Assembly: GCF_030272615.1 (NCBI RefSeq)
Contig: NC_081408.1
Location: forward strand, 606,227,673 to 606,291,672
Source: Cryptomeria japonica
Taxonomy: Eukaryota > Streptophyta > Pinopsida > Cupressales > Cupressaceae
Reading direction: 5' to 3'
Length of the DNA: 64,000 nucleotides
The number at the start of each line of letters is the position of its first letter. Position 1 is the first letter of the stretch. Below, piece by piece: positions 11,049-23,394 of the stretch. The notes beneath the pieces are model-generated. The model was not told the DNA's origin and did not search any database. It saw only the letters and a list, made by a program, of their open reading frames with translations. The translations under genes were made by a program, and so were the position numbers.

Positions 11049-11066
11049 CCAGGCTTTGATACAAAT
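11049..11066 (-). other. Primer-binding site of copia-3
   Basis: The minus strand reads ATTTGTATCAAAGCCTGG, one base off the plant initiator tRNA-Met consensus (TGGTATCAGAGC type). It sits directly inside the LTR edge at 11067. Confidence 0.7.
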
Positions 11067-11841
11067 TGTTAGACAACTCTAATAACCAAAGGATAACTAA
11101 GAGGGGGTGGGGTGAATTAGTTGTCATCGGATGATATGACTTTAAGTATTCAAAACCTTATTACCAGAACACATAAACTCAATATTGGAATGGATAAACA
11201 AAATACTAGAATAACTAATATAGAAATTAAACATAAACAAAAATCACAGAACAATTACCATCCATCCAGAACACATGACACCAATATTTGTACGTGGAAA
11301 ACCCGATAAAGGGAAAAATGATGGTGGGAAGCCTACCCACAGTCAAATAATACTTCTGTAGTAAGTATGTGGTTATAATAATGAGGGTCCTGCACATGCA
11401 GGAAGGCCGACATCCTAGAGTGCATTGCCCATCACAAAAGAAACCTCACTGACTACAAAATAAATCCAGACTATAATCCAGAATGAAGATTGAACTACAA
11501 GTATAACATCTCCTATGCCTAAGTATAGTTCCAGTTAAACTCAATACCAGAGGTCTTAAACCTCTTACACAAAACCAATTCGATCACCTATGATTGACCA
11601 AACCTTTTGTATATGATTATAACATTATTTGCACACATATAATCCCATAACCTTGACCTATGATCTACAAAGAGATCTTACATCATATTTATACCAACCC
11701 AGGACCTAAACAATTAGGTCGGCCACCAAAAATATAATACAATAGATTCATAACATAAACATGCAATCCAATGATCAACCAAGTTGGCTTAGGCCAAAGA
11801 AAATGTAAACCAATCATTACATCCCACGGTAACGCATCAGG
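11067..11841 (-). repeat. Copia-3 5' LTR, U5-side part
   Basis: On the minus strand the LTR ends GTTGTCTAACA beside the PBS. It contains the shared copia block CCACCATCATTTTTCCC (reverse complement about 11308-11330). It is interrupted at 11841 by copia-2; the other part is at 22907-23394. The joined length is about 1.26 kb. Confidence 0.75.
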
Positions 11842-12906
11842 TGTTGGTATTTGCATGACGATTGCATTAATGAAATGTTATGTTGTCATTGATGTCAATT
11901 AACCAGTAATGATGTTGTTATAATGTTGTTTTGTAACCGGTAGGAAGAGCTAGTAAAGGGAATTGCAACCGGTAGGTGAGCTTATGGAAGAAACTGACAT
12001 TACTTATGAAATGGAGAGTTCAATTGGTAACCCTACTTGTAGATATGAACAAACCCTAACCGATGGAGTTTGGTAAATCAATTAAAGCAATCTATGATCA
12101 ATTAATGAATGGTAAATATTATGACACATATTCATGTTATATGAGAAGAGTTTTGAATGATTTATGGCTTGTAGAGATAATGGTTTTTATATTGGGAATG
12201 AGCAGGTTCATTGCATGTAATGGAAACTGCATGATGAGTTATAGAGTTTGATGAAGTGGTGATCAAGGAGCAGTCAAGGTTGTCTTGAATGATGTGTAGT
12301 GATTTCTATGTAATCCAATGGTCATACTTGAACCAATTTGTTTATAATCTCTATGAGATAATTAGTTTTGTGATGTGTTATCGACCTGTTGATTTGCTTA
12401 TAAGGTCGATGAGTTGTTTTGTTGTAGTGTTGGCAATTTGTAGTTGAGATTAAGAGAGAGTTTAGAATACTTGTGGGTATTCATGCCCACCATGGTTTTT
12501 ACCATTTGGATTTCTACGTAAAAAATATTGTGTCAAGTGGTGAATGCTTTTGTGGTTATGTTTACTATGATTAAATTGCTTAACTACTATATCCACTTAG
12601 ATATGATATGATGACCGACAATAATCTAGAATATGTTTTAACTACTGTTAGTAAAGTATTTCAATGATTTGATTAAAAGCTTTTGAGAATTTTCAAATTT
12701 GTTTTACTGTTAGTCTGTTATAACAGTTAACCAATTTACTTGTCAGTTTTATTGCATTTGATAGTTCACTGTTTAAACCAGTTAGTTTAGAGTTTTACTT
12801 GATATGTTGTTTTTGAGATTGGTGTAAGTCTAATCAACTTTCTATCTACTGATTCACCTCCCCTCTCAATAGTTGACCGGATCCTTGTTCATTGATAATA
12901 TCATCA
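11842..12906 (+). repeat. 5' LTR of copia-2
   Basis: Starts TGTTGGTATTTGC, ends AATATCATCA before the PBS. It carries the copia block CCACCATGGTTTTTACC and CACCTCCCCTCTC near the end. It is 1,065 bp, about 370 bp shorter than the 3' LTR. Confidence 0.88.
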
Positions 12907-12922
12907 ATTGGTATCAAGGCAT
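12907..12922 (+). other. Primer-binding site of copia-2
   Basis: ATTGGTATCAAGGC follows the LTR end: the initiator tRNA-Met type of plant copia, with one change. Confidence 0.8.
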
Positions 12923-12977
12923 TTTCAGGTCCTCAAAGGTCTAAGCCTAACAACTTGAGGTAAAGATCTTCAAGAAC

Positions 12978-13860
12978 ATGATGAAGAAAGAAGGTCCAAA
13001 GTTTAATAGAGAAAAATACAGAATATGGAGTGATAGAATGAAAATCTATATCAAGAGTCTAGGAAGTCAATACTAGGAACATGTTGCTACTCAATATGTT
13101 TCACCTAGTAGGAATATGTATGATGATCAAAATGAAGAACAACAAGAAAATAATCAGGCACTAGAGGCTATTATCAGTTCTTTGTATGATTCAGAGTATG
13201 TTGATGTCCGTGGTCTAGAGACTACTCATGAGGTATGGAAGAAACTTGAAGAAATCTATAGTGGTGATGAACATGTGAAGATTGCTAAAGAAGAGAGTCT
13301 AAGAGGAAAATTTGATGACATGTAGATGGTTGAAGGTGAAAATATTCAACAGTATGGTCAGAGGATCAAGGAGATAGTTAGTGAGATCAAGAGTGCTAGT
13401 GGCAAAGTGAAGGATGCCATAGTGATTAGTAAGGTGTTGAGAACCCTACTACCAGTCTATGCTATCCGAGTTGCAGCTATTCAGGAGATAAAATCTATTG
13501 ATAAACCTAAGGTAACTGTTGACTCCATCATTGGTAAGCTTACTCCATTTGAATTAAATGGTTATGATGGTAGTGCAAAAAAATTTGAATCTGCATTTAG
13601 AGCTTCAGTTTCTAACCCATCTACGAGGAAAAGTAGAGATGTCAGTCATAGTTATGAATCTAGATCCAGGAGAGAAGTTGATGATGAAGACAATCTGGTT
13701 GAGCTTGAAGCATTGTTGGCAAAGCGGTTGCTCAGAGGTACCAGTAAGTACACAGGTAAATTATCTTTCAAATGCTTTGCATGTAACAAGATTTGACACA
13801 TTGCAACTAACTATCCTAATGGTGATAATGAGCACAAGCATGAGAAGTTCAAGGAGTACA
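12978..13860 (+). pseudogene. gag: Copia-2 gag with zinc knuckle remnant
   Basis: An ATG pair at 12978 opens a copia Gag: FNREKYRIWSDRMKIYIKS, THEVWKKLEEIYSG, and a knuckle CFACNKI-stop-HIATNYP at about 13770-13820. In the knuckle the glycine is replaced by TGA and the last cysteine by tyrosine. In-frame TAG codons lie at 13074 and 13323. It would package element RNA; this copy cannot make a full Gag. Confidence 0.85.
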
Positions 13861-14213
13861 AAGGAAAAAGAAAAAGAGACTATCTCATTGTAGTTGATGG
13901 TGGTATCACTGATGAGGAATCCAAGGGATATGCTAATGAATATATTATCTTTGTTGCCATTAAAGAGGAGACATTTGATCAGAAGACATTAGTTTCTCGC
14001 ATGGATAGTTTTGATGATTGGATCATAGATAGTGGTTATTCACACCAGATGACCGATGAAAAGAGGAAATTTATTAGTTTGAAGGAATTTGATGAAGGAG
14101 TTGTGAGATTTGGTAATGACTCACCCTACATGGGAAAAGGAACTATTTCTCTTAATGGAAAGAATAGTGCAGATGATGTCTATTGGGTTAAAGGATTAAA
14201 ACACAATTTTTAA
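13861..14213 (+). pseudogene. Copia-2 protease region
   Basis: Continues gag in frame. The copia aspartic protease signature WIIDSGYSHQMT (D-S-G) lies at about 14022-14055, followed by VYWVKGLKHNF. A one-base loss near 14210 shifts the frame into the pre-integrase domain. Confidence 0.8.
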
Positions 14214-15359
14214 GTGCTGCACAACTCAATGATAGAGGTTATCCATTGGAATTTAAGAATGGAATGTGCAAAATTTATGGGAGAAAAGGTGAACTAATTG
14301 CAACCAACAAGCAAACAAAAGGTAACCCATTTCACCTGAATATTAAAGTCAACAACTATTTAATTGCTAAAATAGATGATAGTTGGCTTTGGCATCAGAG
14401 ATTTTGTCATATAAATTTTGATAACATTGTCAAAGTCACTAATTCCAAGTCAGTGGGAGGTTTACCTCAGTTGGAAAAACCAGTTGATGCTCTATGTAAG
14501 GAATGCCAGTCGGGAAATATGACATCCTCAACTTTTAAGAGCAAATCTTTTTCAGCAGTACATTTGTTAGATGTGGCTCATACATATCTTTGTGGACCCA
14601 TAAGGACTAAAAGTATTCAAGGTAACATATAAATTATGATCTTGACTGATGATTGGTCAAGAATGATGTGAGTCACATTCTTGAAGGATAAGTCAGAAGC
14701 TTTTAGTAAGTTCAAGTAATTTAGGGCCTTATCTAAAAAGGAAAGTGGTAAGAAGATAAAGTGTCCAAGGACTGATCAAGGTGGTGAATTTACTTCTGAG
14801 GAATTCACTAGATATTGTGAAAAAAATGGAATAAAGAGGCATCTTTTTGCACCAAGGACACCACACTAGAATGGTATTGCAAAGAAGAACAACCAATCAG
14901 GTGTTGAAGCTACTAGAACGATGCTGATACAAGTTGTAGCAAAAAATTGCTGGAGAGAATCTATTAGTACATCTGTCTACACTATGAACCAGATACTGGC
15001 AAAAAGAGGTAAGGATAAAACTCCTTATGAATACTGGTATGGTAGATCACCTAATGTCAGTTATTTTAAGATATTTGGCAGTAAATATTTTATTAAAAGA
15101 GGTGACTATGTTAGCAAGTTTGAGGCTAAAAGTGATGAAGGCATATTTCTTGGTTACTCCACCAAGAGTAAGGCCTACAAATGTTACAACAACCAAACAT
15201 AGAGAATCATTGAAAGTGCCGATGTTCAAGTGGATGAGTATCCTGAATTCTTAGGAGAAACTAGTGTGGAGAAAAAGGAAGAAGATCCTTGCATTCTGAT
15301 TTTGGAACCAGAACCAGTTAAACCAGAAACTGGTGAAGAGAATGTTGTTGTACCAGTTC
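14214..15359 (+). pseudogene. Copia-2 integrase
   Basis: GAG-pre-integrase (LWHQRFCHINFDNIVKV, then CKECQSGNMT: the H-H-C-C zinc site) is followed by the rve core with TDDWSR, TDQGGEF and the GIAKKNN region. The C-terminal GIFLGYSTKSKAYKCYN motif matches copia integrase. At least five in-frame stops (for example TAA 14630 and TAG 15200). The C-terminal linker is cut at 15359 by a solo LTR; TSD AGTTC at 15355-15359. Confidence 0.85.
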
Positions 15360-15808
15360 TGTAGTGTCCACCCTTGATTTGACTTATTTTGACTAGAGTT
15401 GACTTTTATATTATGCTTGATAGACTTATCTAGACTATATCTTGATGATTTGGATGATGATTACTCATGTGCTTCAGTGACTTATGATTGATGTTAGACA
15501 CTATTGGACATATGCTATTTTGATTATCTATATGGATGTTGGTACTATCATGATTGATCATTTGATTTGATGATACATGTACTTGATGGATTTTATATTC
15601 TCACTATGTGATGGATTATTGATAGATTAGATTTATCATGGTTTTGATGATGATTATGATTATACTAACCCTACTTCATGATTACTTATGATGAGATGTT
15701 TATGAGATGTGTTTGACTATTGTTTGACTGTCTTCGTCATAGAGACGATTACACATCACTCATTGTGAGTGGGATGTGTCATCGCGATTCTCTATCACTT
15801 GCTTGTTC

Positions 15809-15840
15809 TATATATGTATATGTATATGTATATGTATATG
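15809..15840. repeat. TATATG hexamer microsatellite
   Basis: About five copies of TATATG/TATGTA inside the 4-kb solo LTR. Confidence 0.85.
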
Positions 15841-17279
15841 CGGTATTATCATTTTGTGGTTGCAGGATTTTGTAGGTACTAGACATCGACTCCACTTGGC
15901 TTCACAGGTCTGAGTGTGTCTGTAGCTCCAATGGCTTATGTGGTTCGGAGATGTCATGAGTTTCCCCTCACATACTCTAGGTCTAAGTTGTTCACCGTGA
16001 GTAGTCAGTGTCTTGGTGTTATTCGCCATGTTAGTTAGTAAGCTTTGTCTTTGGGTATTGTGAGTTCAGTTTATGCTAGTTGATTTACTTGTTTATGTTA
16101 GAGTAATTATGTTGCTCTTGATGTGTAGTTTAATATTTGGTAATGTTTTTTTAATATATTTAAATTATAAGTTTTGAATAAGTAATTATTTGATATTTAT
16201 ATTTATTTGATAATTAATGTTTATTGATTTTATGATTATTTAATAATTGATAAGCTTTATTGTTGTTTAATATTTATTTAATATTTGTGATTTAATCTTT
16301 AATGGTATTTGATTATTTAATTATTTATTTGACTTTCTATGGTTTAATATTTAATTGATATCTTATATTTATTTGTTCTTTAATTTATTTTATTAGCTTT
16401 TGGTTTATTTGATTTTAATCCCCATTTGAATTATTTATTTACAGCTTATATCTATTTACTAGTTTGACTTTTATTCCTAAGTGGGGTGTATGAACACATT
16501 AAATTAAACAAAGAAATAAAACAATCCCACTTAGCTAGATAAGTATATTTTATTTACTTTACCTACCCTTCACTCTCATTGGTCGAATTCAAAATGGGTG
16601 AATAAATTATATTATATGGTGGGTTGGTAAAATATACTCCAAAATGGAATATTTTGATTGGCCGAAATTGAGGCTAGGGTTTTGGATTATTGTTTCTTTT
16701 TATTTTCTTCCCGTGAAGTTTTTCGGGTTGGTTTTTGCTCTTCTTTGGAAAAAATTTCAGCAAGCTTCTCCTTGGTTCTGGTTTCCTTCTCTCTTGGTTT
16801 TTGGCTAGAGCTTGGATTGGATTTGGTTTGGCTTGTGGGAGCTCTTCTTCAACTTCATTTCCATTACTTCAAGTTGCAGGTTGGAGTTCTTCACTTTATA
16901 TTTTGTTTTCAATGGCTTCTCTGTGTATGCATTGTGTCTGCTTTGTATTGGGCTTAGGTTGAAATAATATTATATGTTATAGTTTTATTATTGCTGAAAG
17001 GAAATATTTGGGGAGAAACTTTATAATATTTGGGTTTTGTATAGTTGCTGGAATATATGTTTTTGGTTTCCTGTGTATGGCATTTCACAACTTTGTGAGA
17101 AATGATTCTGAAGTTATTTGATTTAAATCTTGGTTTATAGGTTGAGCTATTTTATTATGTTTATAACCAAGAATTCCTTGTTTCTGAGTGTTTCTTTTCA
17201 TATGTTTTTTGAGTCTTTTCATTAAGCCTTTAATTTATTATTTTACCTGAAAGTTATCTGAGTTTTCTGTAAGTTTTGT

Positions 17280-17547
17280 GCAAAAGCACTATTTCTGCAA
17301 AAGTGCTATTTTGTATTGCATTTGCGCTATTCTGTATTGCATTTGTGTTGTTCTGTATTACATTTGTGTTGCTCTGCACAACATAAGTGTTGTCTTAGGA
17401 TGCATAAGTGTGAATCTGGAAACATAAGCGCTATTTCAGAATGCATATGCGCGATTCTAGAATGCAAAAGTGCTCTCCCGTGTTTCATTTGCATTGTTCT
17501 TTGTGGCATAAGCATTGTCCTACGGGGAAAAAGCACTAACCTGGCTG
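17280..17547 (+). repeat. 21-bp tandem array in the solo LTR (about 13 copies)
   Basis: Cores of the form GCATTTGTGTTGTTCTGTATT start at 17297, 17318, 17339, 17360, 17381, 17402, 17422, 17443, 17464, 17485, 17506 and 17527, with an incomplete first unit at 17280. Spacing is 21 bp in all but one step (20). Units are diverged; the GCA(T/A)(T/A)(T/A)G(T/C)G core is best kept. Confidence 0.88.
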
Positions 17548-19374
17548 TGTTTTGTATTTTCCCAGTTTTGGTCATTTTTGAAGTAATTTCCTAAATTGAT
17601 TTTTGTACCAGAGGCTTTATTTGAGGTCTGTTAATATTTCTCAGTATTGGGTTTGATCAGTTTTGATGCATTTTGATGGTTTTGAGTATATTTGTTTCTT
17701 TATGTATTGTGAATATTTTAGACTCTCTTCCATGTGGATAGGCCATGGATGATTGAGATATTTTCTATGTTGTTTTGGACCAGCAAGTGAGTAGGCCTTG
17801 TTGTGATGTTATTCTTTATTTGATGGCTTGATATGCCTTTGTTATTGCTAGCCAAGAGGCTCATTTTGCCATATTGATGTTGTATATGTTGTTGTATCCT
17901 TGTTTATGTTGTAAGAGTATGTGTGGAAGTGGTTGGCTTCTTTGAGTATTACTTTCATGTAATTATGTTGGTAGAGCCTCTTGTGATTTATTGTTGGGCC
18001 ATGTTAGGAGGAGTGGGCTTCCTTATGATGATCGGGGTCATGAGAGATAGGCTTGCATGAGGTTCCTTGTAAGGATGCATGAAGTCTAGATCACCAGGGC
18101 ACATTGGATTTTTCCATGATTTGTAAATAAGTGATAACCTAATAATCGATGGGTTGGGTAGTTAGATTAATTAATAAGATGATAAATTGATTTGTGCCTC
18201 ATTACTTAGTCCTAGGGAGGATGTTTTAAGATAAGAATGAGAAGGCCATAAAGATGGTAAGATAATCTCCCTTAGTCTCTCATAGGTTGAGATGGCTCCA
18301 CATGTCCATCAGGCTAGTGCCTTGTGTTGTTATGTTATGAGGATGGCATGCGATGACACTCCAATCCTACATGTGTGAGTTCTTGCTTGAGAGTCCTTGT
18401 GTGGTTAGTCTACTTGGTTATAGGTGCTAGCTTAGGTTTAGAGTATGTGTTGGGACCTTGTGTCATCTCCTAGCATGGGGGGTGGTTCCTTTGGTTCCAC
18501 ATGGTTGGGAGGTTGGTGCTTTTTAGCCATTGGGATGTTCTCTTGGATTCTTCTTGCATGGATATGGATTCTTTTTCATGATCTACTATGGATGTACCTT
18601 GTAGCAGATTTATGTAATAGATAAGATGGAATGTATGTAATGTAATATATTTGTATATGGTAGATGGAATCTTTTAGTAGGATGAGCTATGCTCATAGTG
18701 TATTTAATGTACTTATATTTGTAAGATGAATTGTAGTTGGAATTTGGAATTTAGGACATATTGTATTTGTACTATTGTAGAGATGTGATTTTATGAACCA
18801 TAGAAATAAGTGGATTATAGTTGGAATAGAATGGAATTGCATTATGAATTAGTTGTATTATTTCATGGAATGTTTATATGCTAGTTAGAATGTTAAATAA
18901 CCTTGAAAGTGGAATATTCATGGATTAATGAGTGAATATGTTAGAAGAGGTTAATTGGATCTAGTAAATAGGAATGATACACATAGATGCATCGGTAGAA
19001 AGGAAAATTATGTATATCATGAGGAATAAGTAAGGTTGTAGGTTACATATCTTATGATTAAAAAATTAAAATATGATGCATTAATGAAGATGAAATATAC
19101 ATATCGTGTGTGTAGTATGTTATTGTGGAAATGAATTAAGTAATGATGTTAAGGTACCCTAGAGAAAGATTATTGATGGTGTGTTATTTTCGCTTGCGTT
19201 ATTTGATGAAATGAACAATGATGTATGTTCATATTGGTTAATTGGTTAATGTATGTAAATAGCTGGAGATGTTATATGTTGCATTAGTTGTTATTATATG
19301 TTAATTAAGAAATTTTTTATCTCCATTTGTATATTCTTGTTTAGTTTCTTTAGGGTATTTTGGCAGGCATTACA

Positions 19375-20110
19375 AGTTCAAACGAAACAGGTAGATTCAA
19401 AAGAAGATGATGATAATGAAGAAGAAGAGCTTGAAGATAATGATCATGTCATTTTGAGGTATGTGAGACTCAATCACAATCCTAACTAGATTATTGGAGA
19501 TAAAGATGCTGGAGTGTTAATCAGAAGAAGAATTAGAGATTATTCTTGCATGGTCTCCATTATTGAGGCTAGAATTTCTAAGGAAGTATTTGGATATGAT
19601 CACTGGATCAAATCTATGGAGGAGAAGATTGATCAAATTGAATAGACCAACACATGGACCCTAGTACCTAGACTAGTGAATAAAAATGTGATAGGCACTA
19701 AATGCGTATTCAAGAATAAACTGAATGAAGATGGAGTAGTAGACCGAAACAAAGCTAGATTGGTATGCAAAGGTTGTGCAGAAGAAGAAGGATAAAACTA
19801 TGGTGAGGCATTTGCACTAGTTGCTAAACTGGAAGGTGTTAGGACTCTACTTGCTTTTGTAACACATAAGGGATTCAAAGTATATCAGATGGATGTGAAG
19901 TCAACATTTCTAAATGGAATATTGGAAGAAGAAGTATACATTGAGCAGCCAAATGGTTATGGTTTGACTAATGCAAAAGAAATGGTATGTAAATTGCACA
20001 AGGAACTATATGGTTTGAATCAAGAACTGAGAGCATGGTATGAAAGGATACATTCACACCTCATGAAGATAGGTTTTTAGAGAACTATTGAAGACAACAA
20101 CATATATCTC
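19375..20110 (+). pseudogene. Copia-2 reverse transcriptase, N-terminal and palm part
   Basis: After the TSD the linker resumes (acidic, D/E-rich), then copia RT: HWIKSMEEKIDQIE, TNTWTLVP, KARLVCKG, QMDVKSTFLNGILEEEVYIE (the first catalytic aspartate in QMDVK) and KLHKELYGL. Stops at several places, for example TAG 19642, TAA 19794 and TAG 20078. The protein would copy element RNA into DNA in cytoplasmic particles; this copy cannot. Confidence 0.87.
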
Positions 20111-21098
20111 AAATCGAAAGGAGATAATATACTAGTTAGTGATGTGTTTGTGGACGATATCATATTTGGAGGCAATGATGACATGAGTGATGACTTTGTA
20201 AATGAAATGAAAAGTGAGTTTGAAATATCTCTAGTTGGAAAGATAAAAAATTTCATAGATTTGCAAATTCAGCAGATGAAGAGTGGTATTTTTATCACAT
20301 AGTCTAAATATATGAAAGAGGTATTGAAGACATTTGGAATGAATGACTGTAAACTAGTTGGGACACCAATGGTTACAGGTTGTAAATTGTCTAAGGAAGA
20401 TGAAGCCACATCTATTGATGAAAAGGAGTACAGGTCAATGATAGGGAAATTGTATTATGTTATTCACAACAGACCAGATATAGCTCATGCAGTTGGTCTA
20501 GTTGCCAGATTTCAGAAGAATCCAAAAGAGACACACTTGATAGAAACCAAAAGATTATTAAGATATTTGAAAGGTACTATTGACTATGGTTTATGGTATC
20601 CATATATAGGTAACTTTGATTTGAAGGTTTATACAAATGCAGACTGGGCAGGTAATGTTGATGATAGAAAAAGTACAACCGGTGGTGCATTCTTTCTTGG
20701 AGGAAGACTTGTATCTTGGAGTAGCAAGAAGCAGAGATGTATATCATAGTCCACTGCTGAAGCTAATTATGTTGTAGCGTATCTGAACTGTACCCAAGTT
20801 GTCTGGATGAAACACATTCTGGAAGGATTCAAGCTAAGTTTATAGAACCAGTAAAGATCTTATGCGACAATGCCAATGCAATAATATTTCAAAGAACCCG
20901 GTGTTGCATGCTAGAACCAAACATATTGAACTGAAATACCATTTCTTGAGAGAAAAAGTGCAGAGTAAAGATGTGTTATTGGAGCATGTTTCTACCAAGG
21001 AGCAACTTACAGATATCTTTACTAAACCTCTTCCTAAGACTACTTTTGAGTATCTTAGAGGCCAGCTAGGGGTTGTGCCCTTACATGAGGTCAATTGA
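20111..21098 (+). pseudogene. Copia-2 RT catalytic DD, and RNase H
   Basis: FVDDIIFGG (about 20147-20173) is the RT YxDD-type motif. IGKLYYVIHNRPDIAHAVG and LLRYLKGTIDYGLWY follow, then RNase H with YTNADWAGNVDDRKSTTGG and SWSSKKQ. A frameshift near 20850 separates the last block (HIELKYHFLREKV, DIFTKPLPK), which ends at TGA 21096-21098. Stops at 20300 and 20747. Confidence 0.87.
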
Positions 21099-21464
21099 GC
21101 ATGATGTACAATACATCAGTCTTGGAGATAATTGCAAAATATTATAGTAGGATTGGTGTAGAATGGAAGTTATTCCACAAGGGGAGTATTAATTTGCAGG
21201 TTGATGACGCTGAACAGTGAAGTTTGGCATTGCATGTTTTACTTTCACTTTGGCATTGTTGTCAAAGGGGGAGAAGAACTATAAGATTATGAGGAGAATT
21301 ATATGATTGTGAGAAGATCTGTAGCCAGTTACCAGTTGAAGTCATGGAGAATCAGTTGAAGGAGCATACATGGTAAAATGTAAATGTAAACCATGATTCC
21401 TATACAAGTCATCACAATCAAGTGTATTGATACTTGTATTGCCATCAATGCTAAAGGGGGAGAT
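21099..21464 (+). other. Copia-2 3' UTR with two polypurine tracts
   Basis: TCAAAGGGGGAGAAG at about 21262-21276 and CTAAAGGGGGAGAT at 21451-21464, the second touching the LTR. Same layout as in copia-1. No coding signal. Confidence 0.75.
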
Positions 21465-22906
21465 TATTGGCATTTGCATGAAGATTGCATTAATGAAATG
21501 TTATATTGTCATTGATGTCAATTAACCAGTAATGATGTTGTTATAATGTTGTTTTGTAATTGATATGAAGAGCTAGTAAAGGGAACTACAACTAGTAGGT
21601 GAGCTTATGGAAGAAATCGGTGTTACTTATGAAATGGAGAGTTCAACCTGTAACCCTTTCTATAGATGTCACCAAACCCTAACCAATGGAGCTTGGTGAA
21701 TTGATTGAAGAAGTTTATGATCAAATGATGAACAATAAATATTATGATACATATGCATGTTGTATGAGAAGAGTTTTAAATTATTTGTTGCATGTAGAGA
21801 TAATGATTTTTTATCTTGGGAATGAGCAACTTAATTGCATGTAATGGAAACCGCGTGATGAGTTACAAAGTTTGATGAAGCAGTGATCAAGGAGCGGTCA
21901 AGGTTGTCTTGAATGATGTGTAGTGATTTCTATGTAATCCAACGGTCATACTTGAACTGATTTGTTTGTAATCTCTATGAGATAATTAGGTTTGTGATGT
22001 GTTACCGACCTATTGATTTGTTTATAAGGTCGATGCGTTGTTTTGTTGTAGTGTTGGAAATTTGTAGTTGAGAGTAAAAGAGAGTGTTTTCAAAACCTAA
22101 TAATTTATCTGCAGTATGTGTAAAGGTAGATAGGAGCATGAAAAAGATCTGAACAAGCAAGTGTAGTGCTATTCAAATAGATCAACAAACCCCCGTTGTT
22201 CTCTAACAATTACAACAGTTAAATCCCCTACCGGGTAAGCTCTAACAAGCTTAGCGTTATCTAAATCCTCTAATCAGGTGATCCATTAGCTTGGATTTCA
22301 AATCCTCTATCGAGGTTACTCATAATAGGGTATTGCTTCTAATAGGGCATTAGAGTCAATCCCTTAACTAGGTGGTCCCTAATAGGGTCTATTCTTAACA
22401 GGACTTTTGTAAAAGCTTTGATAGGCTTGGCTCCTAATAGGGAAAACTTTAGAAGAGTTCAGAATACTTGTGGGAATTCATCCCCACAGTGGTTTTTCCC
22501 ATTTGGGTTTCCACGTAAAACATATTGTGTCAAATGGTGAATGCTTTTGTGGTTATGTTTACTATGGTTAAATTGCTTAACTACTAAATCCACTTAGATA
22601 TGATATGATGACCGACAACAATCTGGAATATGTTTTAACTACTGTTAGTAAAGTATTTCAATGATTTGATTAAATTTTTTTGAGAATTTTCAAATTTGTT
22701 TTACTGTTAATTTGTTATAACAGTTAACCAGTTTACTTGTCAATTTTATTGCATTTGACAATTCAGTGTTTAAACCAGTCAGTTTAGAGTTTGACTTGAG
22801 AGGTTGTTTTTGAGATTGGTGCAAGTCTAATCAGTTTTCTATCTACTAATTCACCCTCCCCTCTCTCAGTAGTTGACCAAATCCTTATTCATTCATCATA
22901 CAATCA
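21465..22906 (+). repeat. 3' LTR of copia-2 with an extra block of about 370 bp
   Basis: Starts TATTGGCATTTGC (the 5' LTR has TGTTGG, so the terminal TG has mutated to TA) and ends TACAATCA. About 22086-22450 is absent from the 5' LTR and holds several short dyads such as CCTC...GAGG and CCCTAATAGGG. Confidence 0.85.
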
Positions 22907-23394
22907 TCATGAACATCCTCCAACATGTTATATAAATTGGTCCATAACCTAGATAACACCGAACCCAAAATAGGTCACGATAAACCAAATCCAACACCAT
23001 TGATCAAGAGAAACACAAAAAAGATAACCAAAAATATGTTGAAAGCCATCTAGAAGTCACACCAACACCACTTATCATGTGGATCAAAATATCTTCAACA
23101 AAGATCTGTCGTTAAAACTGTTACCGGTGACCAAAAGGCTAACTAAAACAAATGATAGCTCCTGAGTCATTGAATCCAAAACCAACTGACTATGATACAC
23201 ATTTAGATAGCATGAATGATAGATCCAAATCAATTACACAAAACAAAGCATATCAGATCATATCGGATCAATATCATAATCCAACCACTCTACCAGAACC
23301 AACCAGAAACTAGTAAACAATCAAAACAATTGGTGTTGGAATCAATGACAAAACATCAATGCAACACATAATCAATTCCTTCAAATTGCCAACA
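22907..23394 (-). repeat. Copia-3 5' LTR, U3-side part
   Basis: Continuation of the LTR at 11067-11841. On the minus strand it begins TGTTGGCAATTTGAAGG at 23394. The element lies in the minus-strand copia-4, whose RT fragment starts right at 23395. Confidence 0.75.

Larger units (their letters stand above)
15360..19374 (+). mobile_element. Putative 4,015-bp solo LTR inserted in copia-2 pol
   Basis: The insert starts TGTAGTGTCC and ends GGCATTACA and is flanked by perfect 5-bp duplications AGTTC (15355-15359 and 19375-19379). The copia-2 frame resumes directly after it. I see no second LTR, no PBS or polypurine tract and no coding domain inside, so a solo LTR left by LTR-LTR recombination is the simplest reading. 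The terminal TGTAG...TTACA resembles the gypsy LTRs here (elements A, B, C). At 4 kb it is long, as in Ogre-like elements. A coding-free element with unrecognised short LTRs is the alternative. The sequence is T-rich, with a 21-bp tandem array at 17280-17547 and a hexamer microsatellite at 15809-15840. Confidence 0.75.
11842..22906 (+). mobile_element. Copia-2: degenerate full-length Ty1/copia (Sirevirus-like) element
   Basis: The 5' LTR (11842-12906) and 3' LTR (21465-22906) are clearly homologous but diverged. Flanks TCAGG (11837-11841) and TCATG (22907-22911) form a target duplication with one mismatch. The order is gag, zinc knuckle, protease, integrase, RT, RNase H, as in copia. All parts carry stops and at least two frameshifts. 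A 4-kb solo LTR interrupts it between integrase and RT. The element is inserted in the copia-3 LTR. Confidence 0.9.

Noticed and set aside
17280-17547. CRISPR-like array
   Set aside because: Period 21 with diverged units, no distinct repeat/spacer structure of CRISPR size, and a plant retrotransposon context.
15360-19374. Host gene or long non-coding RNA in the 4-kb insert
   Set aside because: TSD and TG...CA-type ends mark it as an LTR; no exon or domain found. Small open frames at 16658 and 17316 are T-rich or repeat-derived.
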